NCBI GenBank assembly: GCA_012271125.1
Contig: JAAXHB010000004.1
Span: 1 to 34,703 of the forward strand
DNA from: Actinomycetota bacterium
GTDB lineage: Bacteria > Actinomycetota > Acidimicrobiia > Acidimicrobiales > Aldehydirespiratoraceae
Length of the DNA: 34,703 nucleotides
Direction: 5' to 3'
Shown here: positions 8,837 through 17,405 of the stretch, in pieces
Layout of the letters: each line of letters starts with the position of its first letter
How positions within the stretch are numbered: the stretch's first letter is position 1
The notes under the pieces: model-generated
Told to the model about the DNA's origin: nothing
Seen by the model: only the letters and a program-made list of their open reading frames with translations
Database searches by the model: none
Position numbers and translations under genes: made by a program

Positions 8837-9466
8837 CTAGTTCCACGTATCGGCCTCGGCTTGAGAATCCTCGCTGTCACGCACCCCATAACCCAGCTCG
8901 CCAGCCCACGCCACCTCGCCCACATAGCGCCCGTCACCGGAAGGCGAAGTCGCCCGCATCCAACCCGACGTCAGCGCGTCGTCACCGTCACGCCAATCCT
9001 CCCAAGACTGCTGGCGAGGCCGACCATCGTTGTCAACCACCAGCTCGTCCTTGGTGTAGACCGCATCAGAACGATTCGTAAAGGAAAACTCGAACAACTT
9101 CGACTCAGTAATCGCCTCAGTCGGGCACGCCTCCACGCACAAATCGCAATGAATGCAGCGCAAATAGTTGATCTCATACACATACCCGAAACGCTCCCCC
9201 GGCGAGACCGGATAATCCGGGTCGTTGTCGGCACCCCGCACATAAATGCACTTGGCAGGGCACACGCCGGCGCAAAGCTCACAACCGATGCACTTCTCCA
9301 TCCCGTCGGGGTAACGGTTCAGCACATGACGCCCATGAAGACGCTCAGGCTTGGCACGCTTGGTGTCACGCTTGTCGTTGGGATTGAAACCGCCCCGATA
9401 ATCAGTGGTGACCTTCGGCAAAAACAGCTGCCGCATCGTCACCGCAAAACCACGTAAATATCCCAT
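8837..9466 (-). CDS. nuoI: NADH-quinone oxidoreductase subunit I, 2[4Fe-4S]
   Basis: Ferredoxin-like subunit carrying clusters N6a and N6b, which pass electrons toward NuoB. 209 aa. The cluster motifs are CIGCELCAGVCPAKC (Cys 59, 62, 65, 69) and CIHCDLCVEACP (Cys 104, 107, 110, 114). The C-terminus is long and charged (WEDWRDGDDALTSGWMRATS), as in other actinobacterial NuoI proteins. The ATG at 9466 follows the nuoH stop by one base. Confidence 0.97.
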   Translation of the reverse strand: MGYLRGFAVTMRQLFLPKVTTDYRGGFNPNDKRDTKRAKPERLHGRHVLNRYPDGMEKCIGCELCAGVCPAKCIYVRGADNDPDYPVSPGERFGYVYEINYLRCIHCDLCVEACPTEAITESKLFEFSFTNRSDAVYTKDELVVDNDGRPRQQSWEDWRDGDDALTSGWMRATSPSGDGRYVGEVAWAGELGYGVRDSEDSQAEADTWN

Positions 9467-9467
9467 G

Positions 9468-10874
9468 TCAGCTCCCGTTTTCTGTGACGACGTCTACAGC
9501 GACGGTTTTATTTACGACAACATCATCATCTGCTTCATTAACAACAACATCTGCAGCGAAAGCATCGTCGGGGTTGTGACCGGTGACGACATCTGCACCA
9601 GCGGCGACAGCAGCAAAGCGAGCATTGCGCAACGCCCGCAACAACAACAACGACGCCACCAGGATCGCTCCCAACGTCACCAGCGTCACAACACCCAGAT
9701 TCCAACCACGATCTCGTCCCTCATCAAGCGCCACCAAATACAGGAACCATCCCAACGCCAACGGAATCAGCAACTTCCAACCCAAATCCATCAACTGGTC
9801 ATAACGGAAACGAGGCAGCGTCGCCCGCATCCACACAAAACAGAACAAGAACACGAACAGCTTCACAAAGAACCACACAAAACCCCAAGCCCAGGCAATG
9901 CCCCAACCAAACAAGCTGTCGGCCAGCACCGGACCCGCCGGCCCGCCGAAGAACAGCGTCACAATGATTGCCGACATCGTGATTGTGTTCATGAACTCCG
10001 CCAAAAAGAACAAGGCGAAGCGAATCGAGGAGTACTCGGTGTGGAATCCGCCCACGAGTTCCTGTTCGGCTTCGACCAAATCAAACGGCGGACGGTTCAG
10101 CTCAGCAGTGCCGGCGATAGCAAAGATCACGAACGGCACCAGTCCGCTGACCAGCACATTCCAGCGCGGGATGATGTCCAAATACCCTTCGCCGGCTTGT
10201 GCCAGCACCATGTCGTGGGTTGACAAGCTGCCAGTGATCAACACCACCGACGCCACCGCCAACCCCAGCGCCGCCTCATATGAGACCATCTGCGCCGAGG
10301 CTCGCACCGACCCGAGCAGCGGATATTTCGACCCCGATGCCCAGCCCGCCAGCATCACCCCGTAAACCGCTACCGAGCTCATCGCCAAAAACAACAAGAT
10401 GCCCACCGGCGGATCGGCGACCTGCAGATACGTGGTGTGGCCGAACCATGTGACGGTGCCGTCGCCGCTGGCAAAGTTGCCTCCCAGAGGCACCACAGCG
10501 AAGATCAAAAACGCCGGAATCAGCGACAAATACGGCGCAAGTTTGAACACGAACCGATCCGACGACGCCGGCACGAGGTCTTCCTTGAAGAACAACTTGA
10601 TGCCATCAGCGAGGGTTTGCAAAATGCCGAACGGCCCGGCAATGGTAGGGCCGATGCGCTGATGCATGCCGCTGATGAGCTTGCGCTCGAACCAGATCAT
10701 CAACATGACCGCAACCATCAAAAAGGCGAACGCCACCAGCACCTTGACAAGCACGAGCACGACCTGGGTGACGGCGATGTCACCGATCAGCATCGGATCA
10801 GCCTGCGCTAGTAGTGCTGATGGCTTCGACGCCACGAGCGCCGAAGCTGCTGACGACGACAACGACAACATCAC
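9468..10874 (-). CDS. nuoH: NADH-quinone oxidoreductase subunit H
   Basis: Membrane subunit that forms the quinone chamber of complex I with NuoB and NuoD. 468 aa from a GTG at 10874. The adjacent ATG at 10871 is an equally good start. Signatures are MIWFERKLISGMHQRIGPTIAG and the quinone-site loop GTAELNRPPFDLVEAEQELVGGFHTEYS. The last 55 or so residues follow the final helix and form an acidic repetitive tail with DVVT/DVVV motifs recurring four times, not expected in the family. Part of this tail shares a 21-bp sequence (9537-9557) with the nuoD N-terminus. Confidence 0.96.
   Translation of the reverse strand: MMLSLSSSAASALVASKPSALLAQADPMLIGDIAVTQVVLVLVKVLVAFAFLMVAVMLMIWFERKLISGMHQRIGPTIAGPFGILQTLADGIKLFFKEDLVPASSDRFVFKLAPYLSLIPAFLIFAVVPLGGNFASGDGTVTWFGHTTYLQVADPPVGILLFLAMSSVAVYGVMLAGWASGSKYPLLGSVRASAQMVSYEAALGLAVASVVLITGSLSTHDMVLAQAGEGYLDIIPRWNVLVSGLVPFVIFAIAGTAELNRPPFDLVEAEQELVGGFHTEYSSIRFALFFLAEFMNTITMSAIIVTLFFGGPAGPVLADSLFGWGIAWAWGFVWFFVKLFVFLFCFVWMRATLPRFRYDQLMDLGWKLLIPLALGWFLYLVALDEGRDRGWNLGVVTLVTLGAILVASLLLLRALRNARFAAVAAGADVVTGHNPDDAFAADVVVNEADDDVVVNKTVAVDVVTENGS
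9537..9557 (-). repeat. 21-bp sequence shared by nuoH tail and nuoD start region
   Basis: The plus-strand 21-mer beginning ATTAAC and ending ATCTGCAGC recurs at 16898-16918 with one mismatch at the seventh base. In both genes it encodes ADVVVN on the minus strand within a non-conserved terminus. Confidence 0.85.
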
Positions 10875-10876
10875 AG

Positions 10877-13504
10877 CTACACCGACGGGGTAACTGTCAC
10901 AGCGGTGACAGACTCATCTGCGCTTATTAAGGCATTGGCGGGTGCCCCCGGAGCTGCCCAATCCAAAGCAACCGCGTCAATAGGCACACCGGCATCGGCT
11001 CGCAAGACGGCCTTGATACTTGAGCTAGCCGTTGATGACGTCGCGGCAACCTCAACAACGATGTTCACCGGCAGCTGCAACCTGTTCAAGGTGTCTGGAC
11101 TCATCCGCGCAATCGCTTCACGAGCCAAGCTGCGACTTGTTGGACAGTTCCGCAGCATCACACCATCGTCATACATGCGCCGTGTCGCGATCAGCAGCAA
11201 GCTGCTGTTGTTGATGGGCACCGACTTGAGGTCGGTGCCTGTGCCTGGCGATGACTGCGCTTCGCTTGTCACCGCCTCGCTATCCAACCCCGCGGCGCGA
11301 GCAGGCAACACCCCGTTGTTGATGGGCACCGACTTGAGGTCGGTGCCTGTGCCTGGCGATGACTGCGCTTCGCTTGTCACCGCCTCGTTATCCAACCCCG
11401 CGGCGCGAACTAGCAAAGCTCCCTCAGTTGAATCCAGTTCATTGCCGGCTAGTGGCGCGTACAGCGGTGATACTTCTGTCATCTCGGCGCGGACTTCCTC
11501 CAGAGAGGCAAAGCCGCTGCTGGCGATGATTCGTTCCATTAGCTCAGCAGCGATCATCCAATCGGCACGAGCTATACCCGGCGGTGTGACCTTTTGGCTC
11601 AGGGTGCTGAGACGACCTTCCAGGTTGGTGAAACTTCCCTCTGATTCGGTAGGCCCAGATGCTGCTAACACTGTGTGGGCGCCTAGCTGGGCTGAGTCGT
11701 TGATGAACATGTCAACAGAAACCACGTTTGGAATAGTGCGCAAAGCACTTTCGGCAAGACTGCGATCAGCGAAATCATTTAACGGGTCAGCTCCGAGCAG
11801 AATCAGGACGTCCAACTCGCCTGCCGCCCCCGACCCAAGAATCTGTTTGCAGCCGTTGCTAATGGGCATTGGCTTGGCACCGATGCCTGTGCCGGGCACT
11901 AAGCCGGCGTTGAGGGCACCGTGAATGTTGCCGCGACGCAGACCAGACATAAAGCGAACATTCGCCAGCTTTGATAGCTCCAGAGCAGCTTGTTCAACTA
12001 CCTCGGCGGGCTCAGCCAAAGAAGCTCGCCCTACGACAACTGTGACCGGACTAGAACCATCAGAGTTGACACCAGACAGCAAGTTCGCGGCCTCACGCAC
12101 GGCATCGACTAGTTCCGTGTCAAGGTCTTCCAGCTTCGCCTCAGAATCTCCTACCAACTCGACCAATGCCTTAGCAACCGCAGCTACTTCGCCCGGGCGT
12201 GGATGAAGCGACACCGCTGCCAACTCGCTCAAACCGCCGCCACATGGCGTCAACTCAATCAAAGAGACCCCGTCTTGGAGCACTGCGTGACGCAACCGCA
12301 AGTACAACGAACCCAGTTCTTCCTTCGGGTCGGGTGCCATCCAAATGACCGTTCCACCCGGTTCACATAGATCGTTGATGCTTGCCGTTGTCGAAAAGAT
12401 CAGCTCGGCTGCCAAACCGTCGCCGATATGAGCGTCCACATTGTCGGTGCCAACAACAGTTTTGGCCAGCTTTGCCCAGCAGTACTGCGCCTCATTAGAC
12501 AAGCGGGCTCCACCAATCACACCGATCCGCTCCGGTGCTGTCGTCGTCAGCAGCTCAACAACCTGACCCATAGCGGCGTTCCAGGAAACCTCGCTAAACC
12601 CATCAGCTGTTAGTGCTCCAGAACCCGTTGTCGCCGCACTCGATGGCGTCGTAGCTCCACGCTGGATGGGTGTGCGCAGCCGCTGTTGAGAGTTCAGCGC
12701 CTCAAAGCCGAAACGTTCCTTGTCGCTGAGCCAACCCCAGTTCACCGAGTCAGCGTCGACTCCTAAAAGGCGCACCACACGATTGCGGCTTGCCTGCACA
12801 CTTACCCGTGAGCCGACCGAATCCACCCACGCCGTCGAGGGTGTCTCGGTCAAGTCCCAGGGCCGAGCCTTGAACCGATACGGCACCGCAGTGAGCGCAC
12901 CCACCGGGCAAATCTGAACCGTGTTGCCCGAAAAATACGAAGCAAAGGGCTCATCGGCGAAAGTGTTGACCTCAGTGTGATTGCCACGCCCCATGAAGTG
13001 GATCAACTTGTCGCCCGCCACTTCGTCGGCGAAGCGGGTGCAGCGGTCGCACAAGATGCAACGCTCACGGTCGAGATACACGGTTTCGCTGATCGCAATC
13101 GGCTTCTCGAAATGGCGCTTCTCCTCGACCATGCGACTCTCGCCGGGGCCATATGCCATCGTTTGATCCTGCAGCGGGCATTCGCCACCCTTGTCACACA
13201 CCGGACAATCGAGGGGATGGTTGATCAACAAGAACTCAAGCACCCCGTCTTGAGCCTTTTTGACCTTGTCGGAATCGGTCGATACCGCCATGTCCGGGCT
13301 TACGTTGAGCATGCACGACGGCTGCAGTGCCGACCCCCGACCAGTGTCGACCTCAACAATGCACATGCGGCACATGCCGACAGAGCTCATTCGCTTGTGG
13401 TAGCAAAAGCGTGGGATGTAGACGCCGTTGCGTTCGCAGGCGTCGATCAGCAGCTCGCCGTCTTCGGCCTGGACGCCGACCCCGTCAACGGTTATGTCAA
13501 TCAT
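10877..13504 (-). CDS. nuoG: NADH-quinone oxidoreductase subunit G, with in-frame repeat insertions and no N7 ligands
   Basis: Large iron-sulfur subunit of the complex I peripheral arm, 875 aa. Seen in order: [2Fe-2S] site Cys 34, 45, 48, 64; N5 site His 96, Cys 100, 103, 109; N4 site Cys 149, 152, 155, 199; then a molybdopterin-oxidoreductase-like domain without cofactor. The extra cluster N7 needs C-x2-C-x3-C-x27-C. Here those positions are Ala225, Asp228, Ser232 and Ser260, inside otherwise well-kept sequence. Near the C-terminus a 36-residue segment containing SPGTGTDLKSVPINN is present twice, encoded by a palindromic DNA element. A diverged third copy lies about 180 residues upstream in the protein. 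ATG overlaps the nuoF stop (ATGA, 13501-13504). Confidence 0.96.
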   Translation of the reverse strand: MIDITVDGVGVQAEDGELLIDACERNGVYIPRFCYHKRMSSVGMCRMCIVEVDTGRGSALQPSCMLNVSPDMAVSTDSDKVKKAQDGVLEFLLINHPLDCPVCDKGGECPLQDQTMAYGPGESRMVEEKRHFEKPIAISETVYLDRERCILCDRCTRFADEVAGDKLIHFMGRGNHTEVNTFADEPFASYFSGNTVQICPVGALTAVPYRFKARPWDLTETPSTAWVDSVGSRVSVQASRNRVVRLLGVDADSVNWGWLSDKERFGFEALNSQQRLRTPIQRGATTPSSAATTGSGALTADGFSEVSWNAAMGQVVELLTTTAPERIGVIGGARLSNEAQYCWAKLAKTVVGTDNVDAHIGDGLAAELIFSTTASINDLCEPGGTVIWMAPDPKEELGSLYLRLRHAVLQDGVSLIELTPCGGGLSELAAVSLHPRPGEVAAVAKALVELVGDSEAKLEDLDTELVDAVREAANLLSGVNSDGSSPVTVVVGRASLAEPAEVVEQAALELSKLANVRFMSGLRRGNIHGALNAGLVPGTGIGAKPMPISNGCKQILGSGAAGELDVLILLGADPLNDFADRSLAESALRTIPNVVSVDMFINDSAQLGAHTVLAASGPTESEGSFTNLEGRLSTLSQKVTPPGIARADWMIAAELMERIIASSGFASLEEVRAEMTEVSPLYAPLAGNELDSTEGALLVRAAGLDNEAVTSEAQSSPGTGTDLKSVPINNGVLPARAAGLDSEAVTSEAQSSPGTGTDLKSVPINNSSLLLIATRRMYDDGVMLRNCPTSRSLAREAIARMSPDTLNRLQLPVNIVVEVAATSSTASSSIKAVLRADAGVPIDAVALDWAAPGAPANALISADESVTAVTVTPSV
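11207..11408. repeat. Palindromic element tandemly duplicated inside nuoG (108-bp period)
   Basis: Bases 11207-11300 and 11315-11408 are 94-base direct repeats differing only at 11280/11388, with a 14-base spacer. Each contains two inverted repeats. Hairpin A has a perfect 9-bp stem GGCACCGAC/GTCGGTGCC with loop TTGAG (11217-11239 and 11325-11347). Hairpin B has a 9-bp stem with one mismatch (11247-11276 and +108). The 108-bp period keeps frame, and on the minus strand the element reads PGTGTDLKSVPINN. Confidence 0.95.
11855..11898. repeat. Diverged third copy of the nuoG palindromic element
   Basis: This 44-base stretch aligns without gaps to 11207-11250 at 32 of 44 positions, 648 bases away and in the same frame (PGTGIGAKPMPISNG against PGTGTDLKSVPINNG). 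The hairpin A stem (11865-11887) is kept: one C-G pair became T-A, one A-T became G-C, and another C-G became T-G. Hairpin B is not present. Confidence 0.7.
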
Positions 13505-14988
13505 GTTGCGCCCGCCCCGACTGCGTCTGCCCCAACAGGTGCCATGTCAGATGAAATCGGATCGGCAAGGCTTGTGTCGGCAGGGTTCATATCTGCCGGA
13601 CTCGTCGCGCTAACTGGTATTGAGTGCCGGCGCGTGATTCGTGCCTCATATTCGTGACGGAACCTGCGAATGGTCGACACCACTGGTGCTACCGCGGATG
13701 GGCCGAGCGGACAAATCGTCGTCTGCTGCGGCGGAAACGGCACCGCTTCGAGCTCGCCGTGGGCTGCCACCGGATATGGCCCAGGCGAAATGTTGTCGCC
13801 AATGTCCAACAGCAACTCAATGTCAGAAGGCCGACCCTGACCGTTCAAAATCCGAGCCAAGATTCGCTCGAGCCAAGTCGTGCCCTCACGACACGGGGTG
13901 CACTTGCCGCAAGACTCTCGTGAGAAGAACTGCACCACCCGATGAGCCGCTACCACAGCGTCGGTGGTGTTGTCCATCACCACAATCGCGCCCGAGCCAA
14001 GCATCGAACCAGCCGCTCCCACGGGCTGCGCCTCGAGGGGCAAGTCAAGGTGCTCTTCGAAAAACCAGGGCGCTGAGCCGCCTCCGGGGATAAACATTTT
14101 CAGCTCGTTGCCGTCACGGATTCCTTGGCAGAAATTGTCGCCATATATAAGGTCACGAAAAGTTGTGATTCCATGCTCGGTTTCATACACGCCGGGGCGT
14201 GCCACATGACCCGACACGGCAAACATGCGAGTGCCCGGCGAGGACTCCGAGCCGAACTGCTTGTAGGCAGCTGCTCCGTTGACGAGCAGCCACGGCAGAT
14301 TCGACAAGGTCTCGACATTGTTGACGATGGTTGGCTGCCCGTACAAGCCAATCGCCGCCGGGAAAAACGGCGGCTTGAGCCGAGGCTTACCACGATTTCC
14401 TTCGAGGCTTTCGATCAGCGCCGTCTCTTCGCCGACTATGTAAGCACCAGCGCCGGTCGCCATGGTGATGTCGACAGAAAAATTCGTGTTGCAAATGTTG
14501 CGCCCCACATAGCCGGCTGCGTAGGCGTCGTTAAGCGCCGCAGCGATGCGCTCTTGTGCCAACGCCATCTCGCCACGCACATATAAAAAACACTGCGCCA
14601 AGCCCAGCGCATAACAAGCAATCAAACAGCCTTCGATCAGCTGATGCGGGTCACGCTCCATCAGCAGGCGGTCTTTGTAGGTGCCGGGCTCGCTCTCGTC
14701 ACCGTTGACAACGAGGTAGTACGGGTTTTTGCCCGGCGGCAGGAAGCCCCATTTGACACCGGCGGGAAAGCCGGCACCGCCGCGCCCGAGCAGGGTCGCG
14801 TCACGCACCTCGCTGTGGACGTCTGCTGGAGTGCGCGCTAGGGCTGCCTTTAGGCCGTCGTATCCGCCGGTGTCTTCGTAACGGCTCAAGGTGTGGGAGT
14901 CGTCATGGGTGAAGCGACTGGTGACAACCTTCGGGCCGGCGTTGTCGACATAGCCGGCTGCGTGGGACACGTATTGGTTAGACGACAT
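13501..14988 (-). CDS. nuoF: NADH-quinone oxidoreductase subunit F (NADH/FMN, N3 cluster)
   Basis: Binds NADH and FMN and carries cluster N3 at the electron entry of complex I. 495 aa from ATG 14988. A TTG three bases upstream is in frame but less likely. Motifs are the Gly-rich GRGGAGFPAGVKWGF, the nucleotide loop NGDESEPGTYKDR, GAGAYIVGEETALIESLEG, and the cluster motif ESCGKCTPCREG with the fourth Cys in TTICPLGPSA. After the conserved end (RFRHEYEARI) comes a tail of about 35 residues with repeated AD-type motifs (SPADMNPADTSLADPISSDM), again terminal low complexity. 17 bases separate it from nuoE. Confidence 0.96.
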   Translation of the reverse strand: MSSNQYVSHAAGYVDNAGPKVVTSRFTHDDSHTLSRYEDTGGYDGLKAALARTPADVHSEVRDATLLGRGGAGFPAGVKWGFLPPGKNPYYLVVNGDESEPGTYKDRLLMERDPHQLIEGCLIACYALGLAQCFLYVRGEMALAQERIAAALNDAYAAGYVGRNICNTNFSVDITMATGAGAYIVGEETALIESLEGNRGKPRLKPPFFPAAIGLYGQPTIVNNVETLSNLPWLLVNGAAAYKQFGSESSPGTRMFAVSGHVARPGVYETEHGITTFRDLIYGDNFCQGIRDGNELKMFIPGGGSAPWFFEEHLDLPLEAQPVGAAGSMLGSGAIVVMDNTTDAVVAAHRVVQFFSRESCGKCTPCREGTTWLERILARILNGQGRPSDIELLLDIGDNISPGPYPVAAHGELEAVPFPPQQTTICPLGPSAVAPVVSTIRRFRHEYEARITRRHSIPVSATSPADMNPADTSLADPISSDMAPVGADAVGAGAT

Positions 14989-15005
14989 CAATTTGCCCAG
15001 CAGCT

Positions 15006-15617
15006 CTACTTGTCGTCAGACGCCGGCGGCATCCATACCGGCATTTTGTTGACAGCTGGATCGGCAGCACCTGCCACCCGCTGCGAATCAACCGACACAT
15101 GCACCTGCGACAAGGTGCCATGCCCCGGAATCTCCGACTTCAAACTGCCAGCGCGCAAGTCATCCAAAAGCTGATCAAAGCCGTCGTTGTCGATCCGGTA
15201 GCGGTAGCGGTAGTTGACCTGCAAGCACGGTGCCTCGGTACAAGCCGCAATGCACTCCACCTCATCAATGGTGAACATGCCATCGTCTGACGTCTCCCCG
15301 GGCGTTACACCAAGGCGTTCACAGGCATGATCTAAAAGCTCACGTCCGCCGTTTAGCAGGCATGAAATGTTCGTGCAAACGTTGACCAAATACTTGCCAA
15401 TTGGTTCAAAGCGAAACATCTCATAGAAGCTCGCCGTGCCCTTGACTTCAGCTGGTGTGGTGCCGGTGAGCTCGGCAATTTCCCGCATCGCGTCGTCGCT
15501 GACATAGCCGTCTTGTTCCTGCGCAAGATGCAGCAGCGAAATCAACGCCGACTTAGGCACCGGAAACCGCGCAATCGTCTCGGCTGCGCGCTGAGCGTTC
15601 GCTGCCGTAAAACTCAT
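15006..15617 (-). CDS. nuoE: NADH-quinone oxidoreductase subunit E, [2Fe-2S] N1a
   Basis: Thioredoxin-fold subunit with a [2Fe-2S] cluster that docks on NuoF. 203 aa. Ligands are Cys 81 and 86 (CTNISC) and Cys 122 and 126 (ECIAAC). The N-terminal helical part (LLHLAQEQDGYVSDDAMREIAEL) is typical. The start ATG overlaps the nuoD stop as ATGA (15614-15617). After the conserved domain it has a C-terminal extension of about 40 residues. Confidence 0.97.
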   Translation of the reverse strand: MSFTAANAQRAAETIARFPVPKSALISLLHLAQEQDGYVSDDAMREIAELTGTTPAEVKGTASFYEMFRFEPIGKYLVNVCTNISCLLNGGRELLDHACERLGVTPGETSDDGMFTIDEVECIAACTEAPCLQVNYRYRYRIDNDGFDQLLDDLRAGSLKSEIPGHGTLSQVHVSVDSQRVAGAADPAVNKMPVWMPPASDDK

Positions 15618-16945
15618 CTATCAACCTCGCCCATGATCGGGTCAACGGATGAAATCACCGCCACCCCGTCGGCGATGAGCCCGCCCGCCATCAAATGCGG
15701 CAGACATTGCAGGTTCACAAAACTCGGTGCCCGCACATGCAGTCGATACGGAGTCGAGGAGCCGTCGCTCACCAGATACACGCCGAGCTCACCCCGCGGC
15801 GACTCCACCGCGGCATACACCTCGCCGGCGGGCACCTTGAACCCCTCGGTGAAAATCTTGAAATGATGGATCAGCGCCTCCATCGAGGTGTCGATGCGAG
15901 CCCGCGGCGGCGGCGTGACCTTCTTGTCCTGCGCCCGATAATCGCCCGACGGCATCAACGCCAAAATCTGGCTCACGATCCGCATCGACTCACGAATCTC
16001 ATTGAGCCGAATCGCATAACGGTCATAGCAATCGCCGTGCGTGCCGACGATGACATCAAACTCCAGCTGGTCATATGCCAGATACGGCTCGTTGCGGCGC
16101 AAGTCCCAGGCATAACCGGCAGCCCGCAGCAGCGGCCCGGTAGCGCCCAGTGCCAGTGCCTCATCCGCGGTCAAAACGCCAACACCTTGCAGCCGGTCAC
16201 GCCAAATTGGTTGCCCAGTCAGCAACGTGTCGTACTCATCGAGGCGAGGATCGATCAGCTCGGTAATGCGCAACACATCGTCACGCCAGCCGCTCGGCAG
16301 ATCAGCCGCTACCCCACCCGGACGGATGTAGTTGTGATTCATGCGCAGCCCGGTGACCTTCTCAAAAAACCGCAGCACCTCCTCACGCTCACGCCAGCCG
16401 TAAATCATCATCGACACCGCGCCGAGGTCCATGCCGTTGGTTGCCATAAACAAAAGATGCGAGCTCATCCGATTGAGCTCACACATGAGCATCCGAATCC
16501 AGGTCGCCCGCTCGGGAATCTCCAGTTCAAGCAACCTTTCGGTCGCCAACGCAAATGCCAACTCGGTAAACAGCGGCGACGCATAATCCATGCGCGTCAC
16601 GTTGGTGCCACCCTGCAAATACGTGAGCTGCTCGCCGGTCTTTTCCATACCCGTGTGCAAGTAACCGATCACCGGCTTGGAACGCATCACGGTCTCACCG
16701 GACAACTCCAACATCAGCCGCAACACGCCATGCGTCGACGGATGCGACGGCCCCATGTTTAACAGCACCCGCTCGTTGTCAGCGGAGAACCCATCTAGTG
16801 ATGTGACTAGATCGGTGACACCTATCTCCGCGGCTTCGGCTTCCGACATTCGCAAAACCGCAGAGGATTCCCGCCCTCGCACACGTTCACTGCTGTTATT
16901 AACGACAACATCTGCAGCAGGCGTCATAGTCGGGCTAGCGCTCAT
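15614..16945 (-). CDS. nuoD: NADH-quinone oxidoreductase subunit D
   Basis: 49-kDa-type subunit, hydrogenase-like, forming the quinone headgroup site with NuoB and NuoH. 443 aa. Motifs are NMGPSHPSTHGVLRLMLELSGE, HTGMEKTGE, and the C-terminal ESPRGELGVYLVSDGSSTPYRLHVRAPSF. About 50 residues precede the conserved domain. They include the ADVVVN peptide from the sequence shared with nuoH, and are probably a repeat-derived extension. The start at 16945 overlaps the nuoC end by 11 bases. ATG 16927 would avoid the overlap and is an alternative. Confidence 0.95.
   Translation of the reverse strand: MSASPTMTPAADVVVNNSSERVRGRESSAVLRMSEAEAAEIGVTDLVTSLDGFSADNERVLLNMGPSHPSTHGVLRLMLELSGETVMRSKPVIGYLHTGMEKTGEQLTYLQGGTNVTRMDYASPLFTELAFALATERLLELEIPERATWIRMLMCELNRMSSHLLFMATNGMDLGAVSMMIYGWREREEVLRFFEKVTGLRMNHNYIRPGGVAADLPSGWRDDVLRITELIDPRLDEYDTLLTGQPIWRDRLQGVGVLTADEALALGATGPLLRAAGYAWDLRRNEPYLAYDQLEFDVIVGTHGDCYDRYAIRLNEIRESMRIVSQILALMPSGDYRAQDKKVTPPPRARIDTSMEALIHHFKIFTEGFKVPAGEVYAAVESPRGELGVYLVSDGSSTPYRLHVRAPSFVNLQCLPHLMAGGLIADGVAVISSVDPIMGEVDR
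16898..16918 (-). repeat. 21-bp sequence shared with the nuoH tail
   Basis: Partner of 9537-9557: 20 of 21 bases identical, encoding ADVVVN in the non-conserved NuoD N-terminus. Confidence 0.85.
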
Positions 16946-17405
16946 TGGACGCTGCCTTGAACTGAACTGGAATAGCGCCGACGTCGTAATCCTTGCGAAG
17001 CGGATGCCCGTTCCAGTCTTCGGGCATAAGGATGCGGGTCATGTCGGGATGTCCGACAAAGTCGATGCCGAACATGTCAAAGACTTCACGTTCAAGGGTC
17101 TCCACCCCTGGCCATACATCAAACAAGGTCGCTACTTGTGGAGAGTCACCATTGACTTGGGTTCGCATGCGGATGCGTTCACCGCTGTCGTGGTTCAGCA
17201 GCGTTGCCGCCACTTCAAAACGCTGCGGCTCGATGCCGTCAGGCAGGTCACGATCAGCGTTGTAGCTGAGGTAGTCAACCGCGGTTAGGTCACTTAGCTG
17301 TACAAAGCCATCATCGCGGGCAGCTTGTGCCACCGTGACCCAGGAGTCGTTAGCAACATGGAGCACGCTTTGTGAGCCAACAACTGCGCCATAGCGGGTC
17401 TCCAT
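16935..17405 (-). CDS. nuoC: NADH-quinone oxidoreductase subunit C
   Basis: 30-kDa-type subunit of the complex I peripheral arm, 156 aa, bridging NuoD and NuoB. The C-terminal signature is clear: VETLEREVFDMFGIDFVGHPDMTRILMPEDWNGHPLRKDYDVG. The ATG shares one base with the nuoB stop (TAATG, 17403-17407). It is separate from nuoD, as is usual in actinobacteria, not fused as in E. coli. Confidence 0.96.
   Translation of the reverse strand: METRYGAVVGSQSVLHVANDSWVTVAQAARDDGFVQLSDLTAVDYLSYNADRDLPDGIEPQRFEVAATLLNHDSGERIRMRTQVNGDSPQVATLFDVWPGVETLEREVFDMFGIDFVGHPDMTRILMPEDWNGHPLRKDYDVGAIPVQFKAASNER

Noticed and set aside
8779..8937. Longer nuoJ start with poly-Asp N-terminus
   Set aside because: Overlaps nuoI by 101 bases and adds residues unlike NuoJ; GTG 8778 gives the family N-terminus.
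11207..11408. CRISPR-like array in nuoG
   Set aside because: Only two copies of a 94-base unit with a 14-base spacer, inside a coding frame, with no cas genes.
11207..11408. Insertion sequence or integron
   Set aside because: No transposase or integrase frame and no target-site duplication could be seen; a small palindromic element fits better.
10905..11924. 339-codon plus-strand frame opposite nuoG
   Set aside because: Antisense to conserved NuoG sequence; it mirrors the palindromic repeat (GTDLRSVP) but shows no start signal or domain.
15695..16762. 355-codon plus-strand frame opposite nuoD
   Set aside because: Antisense to conserved NuoD; His/Arg/Gln-rich composition typical of a shadow frame.
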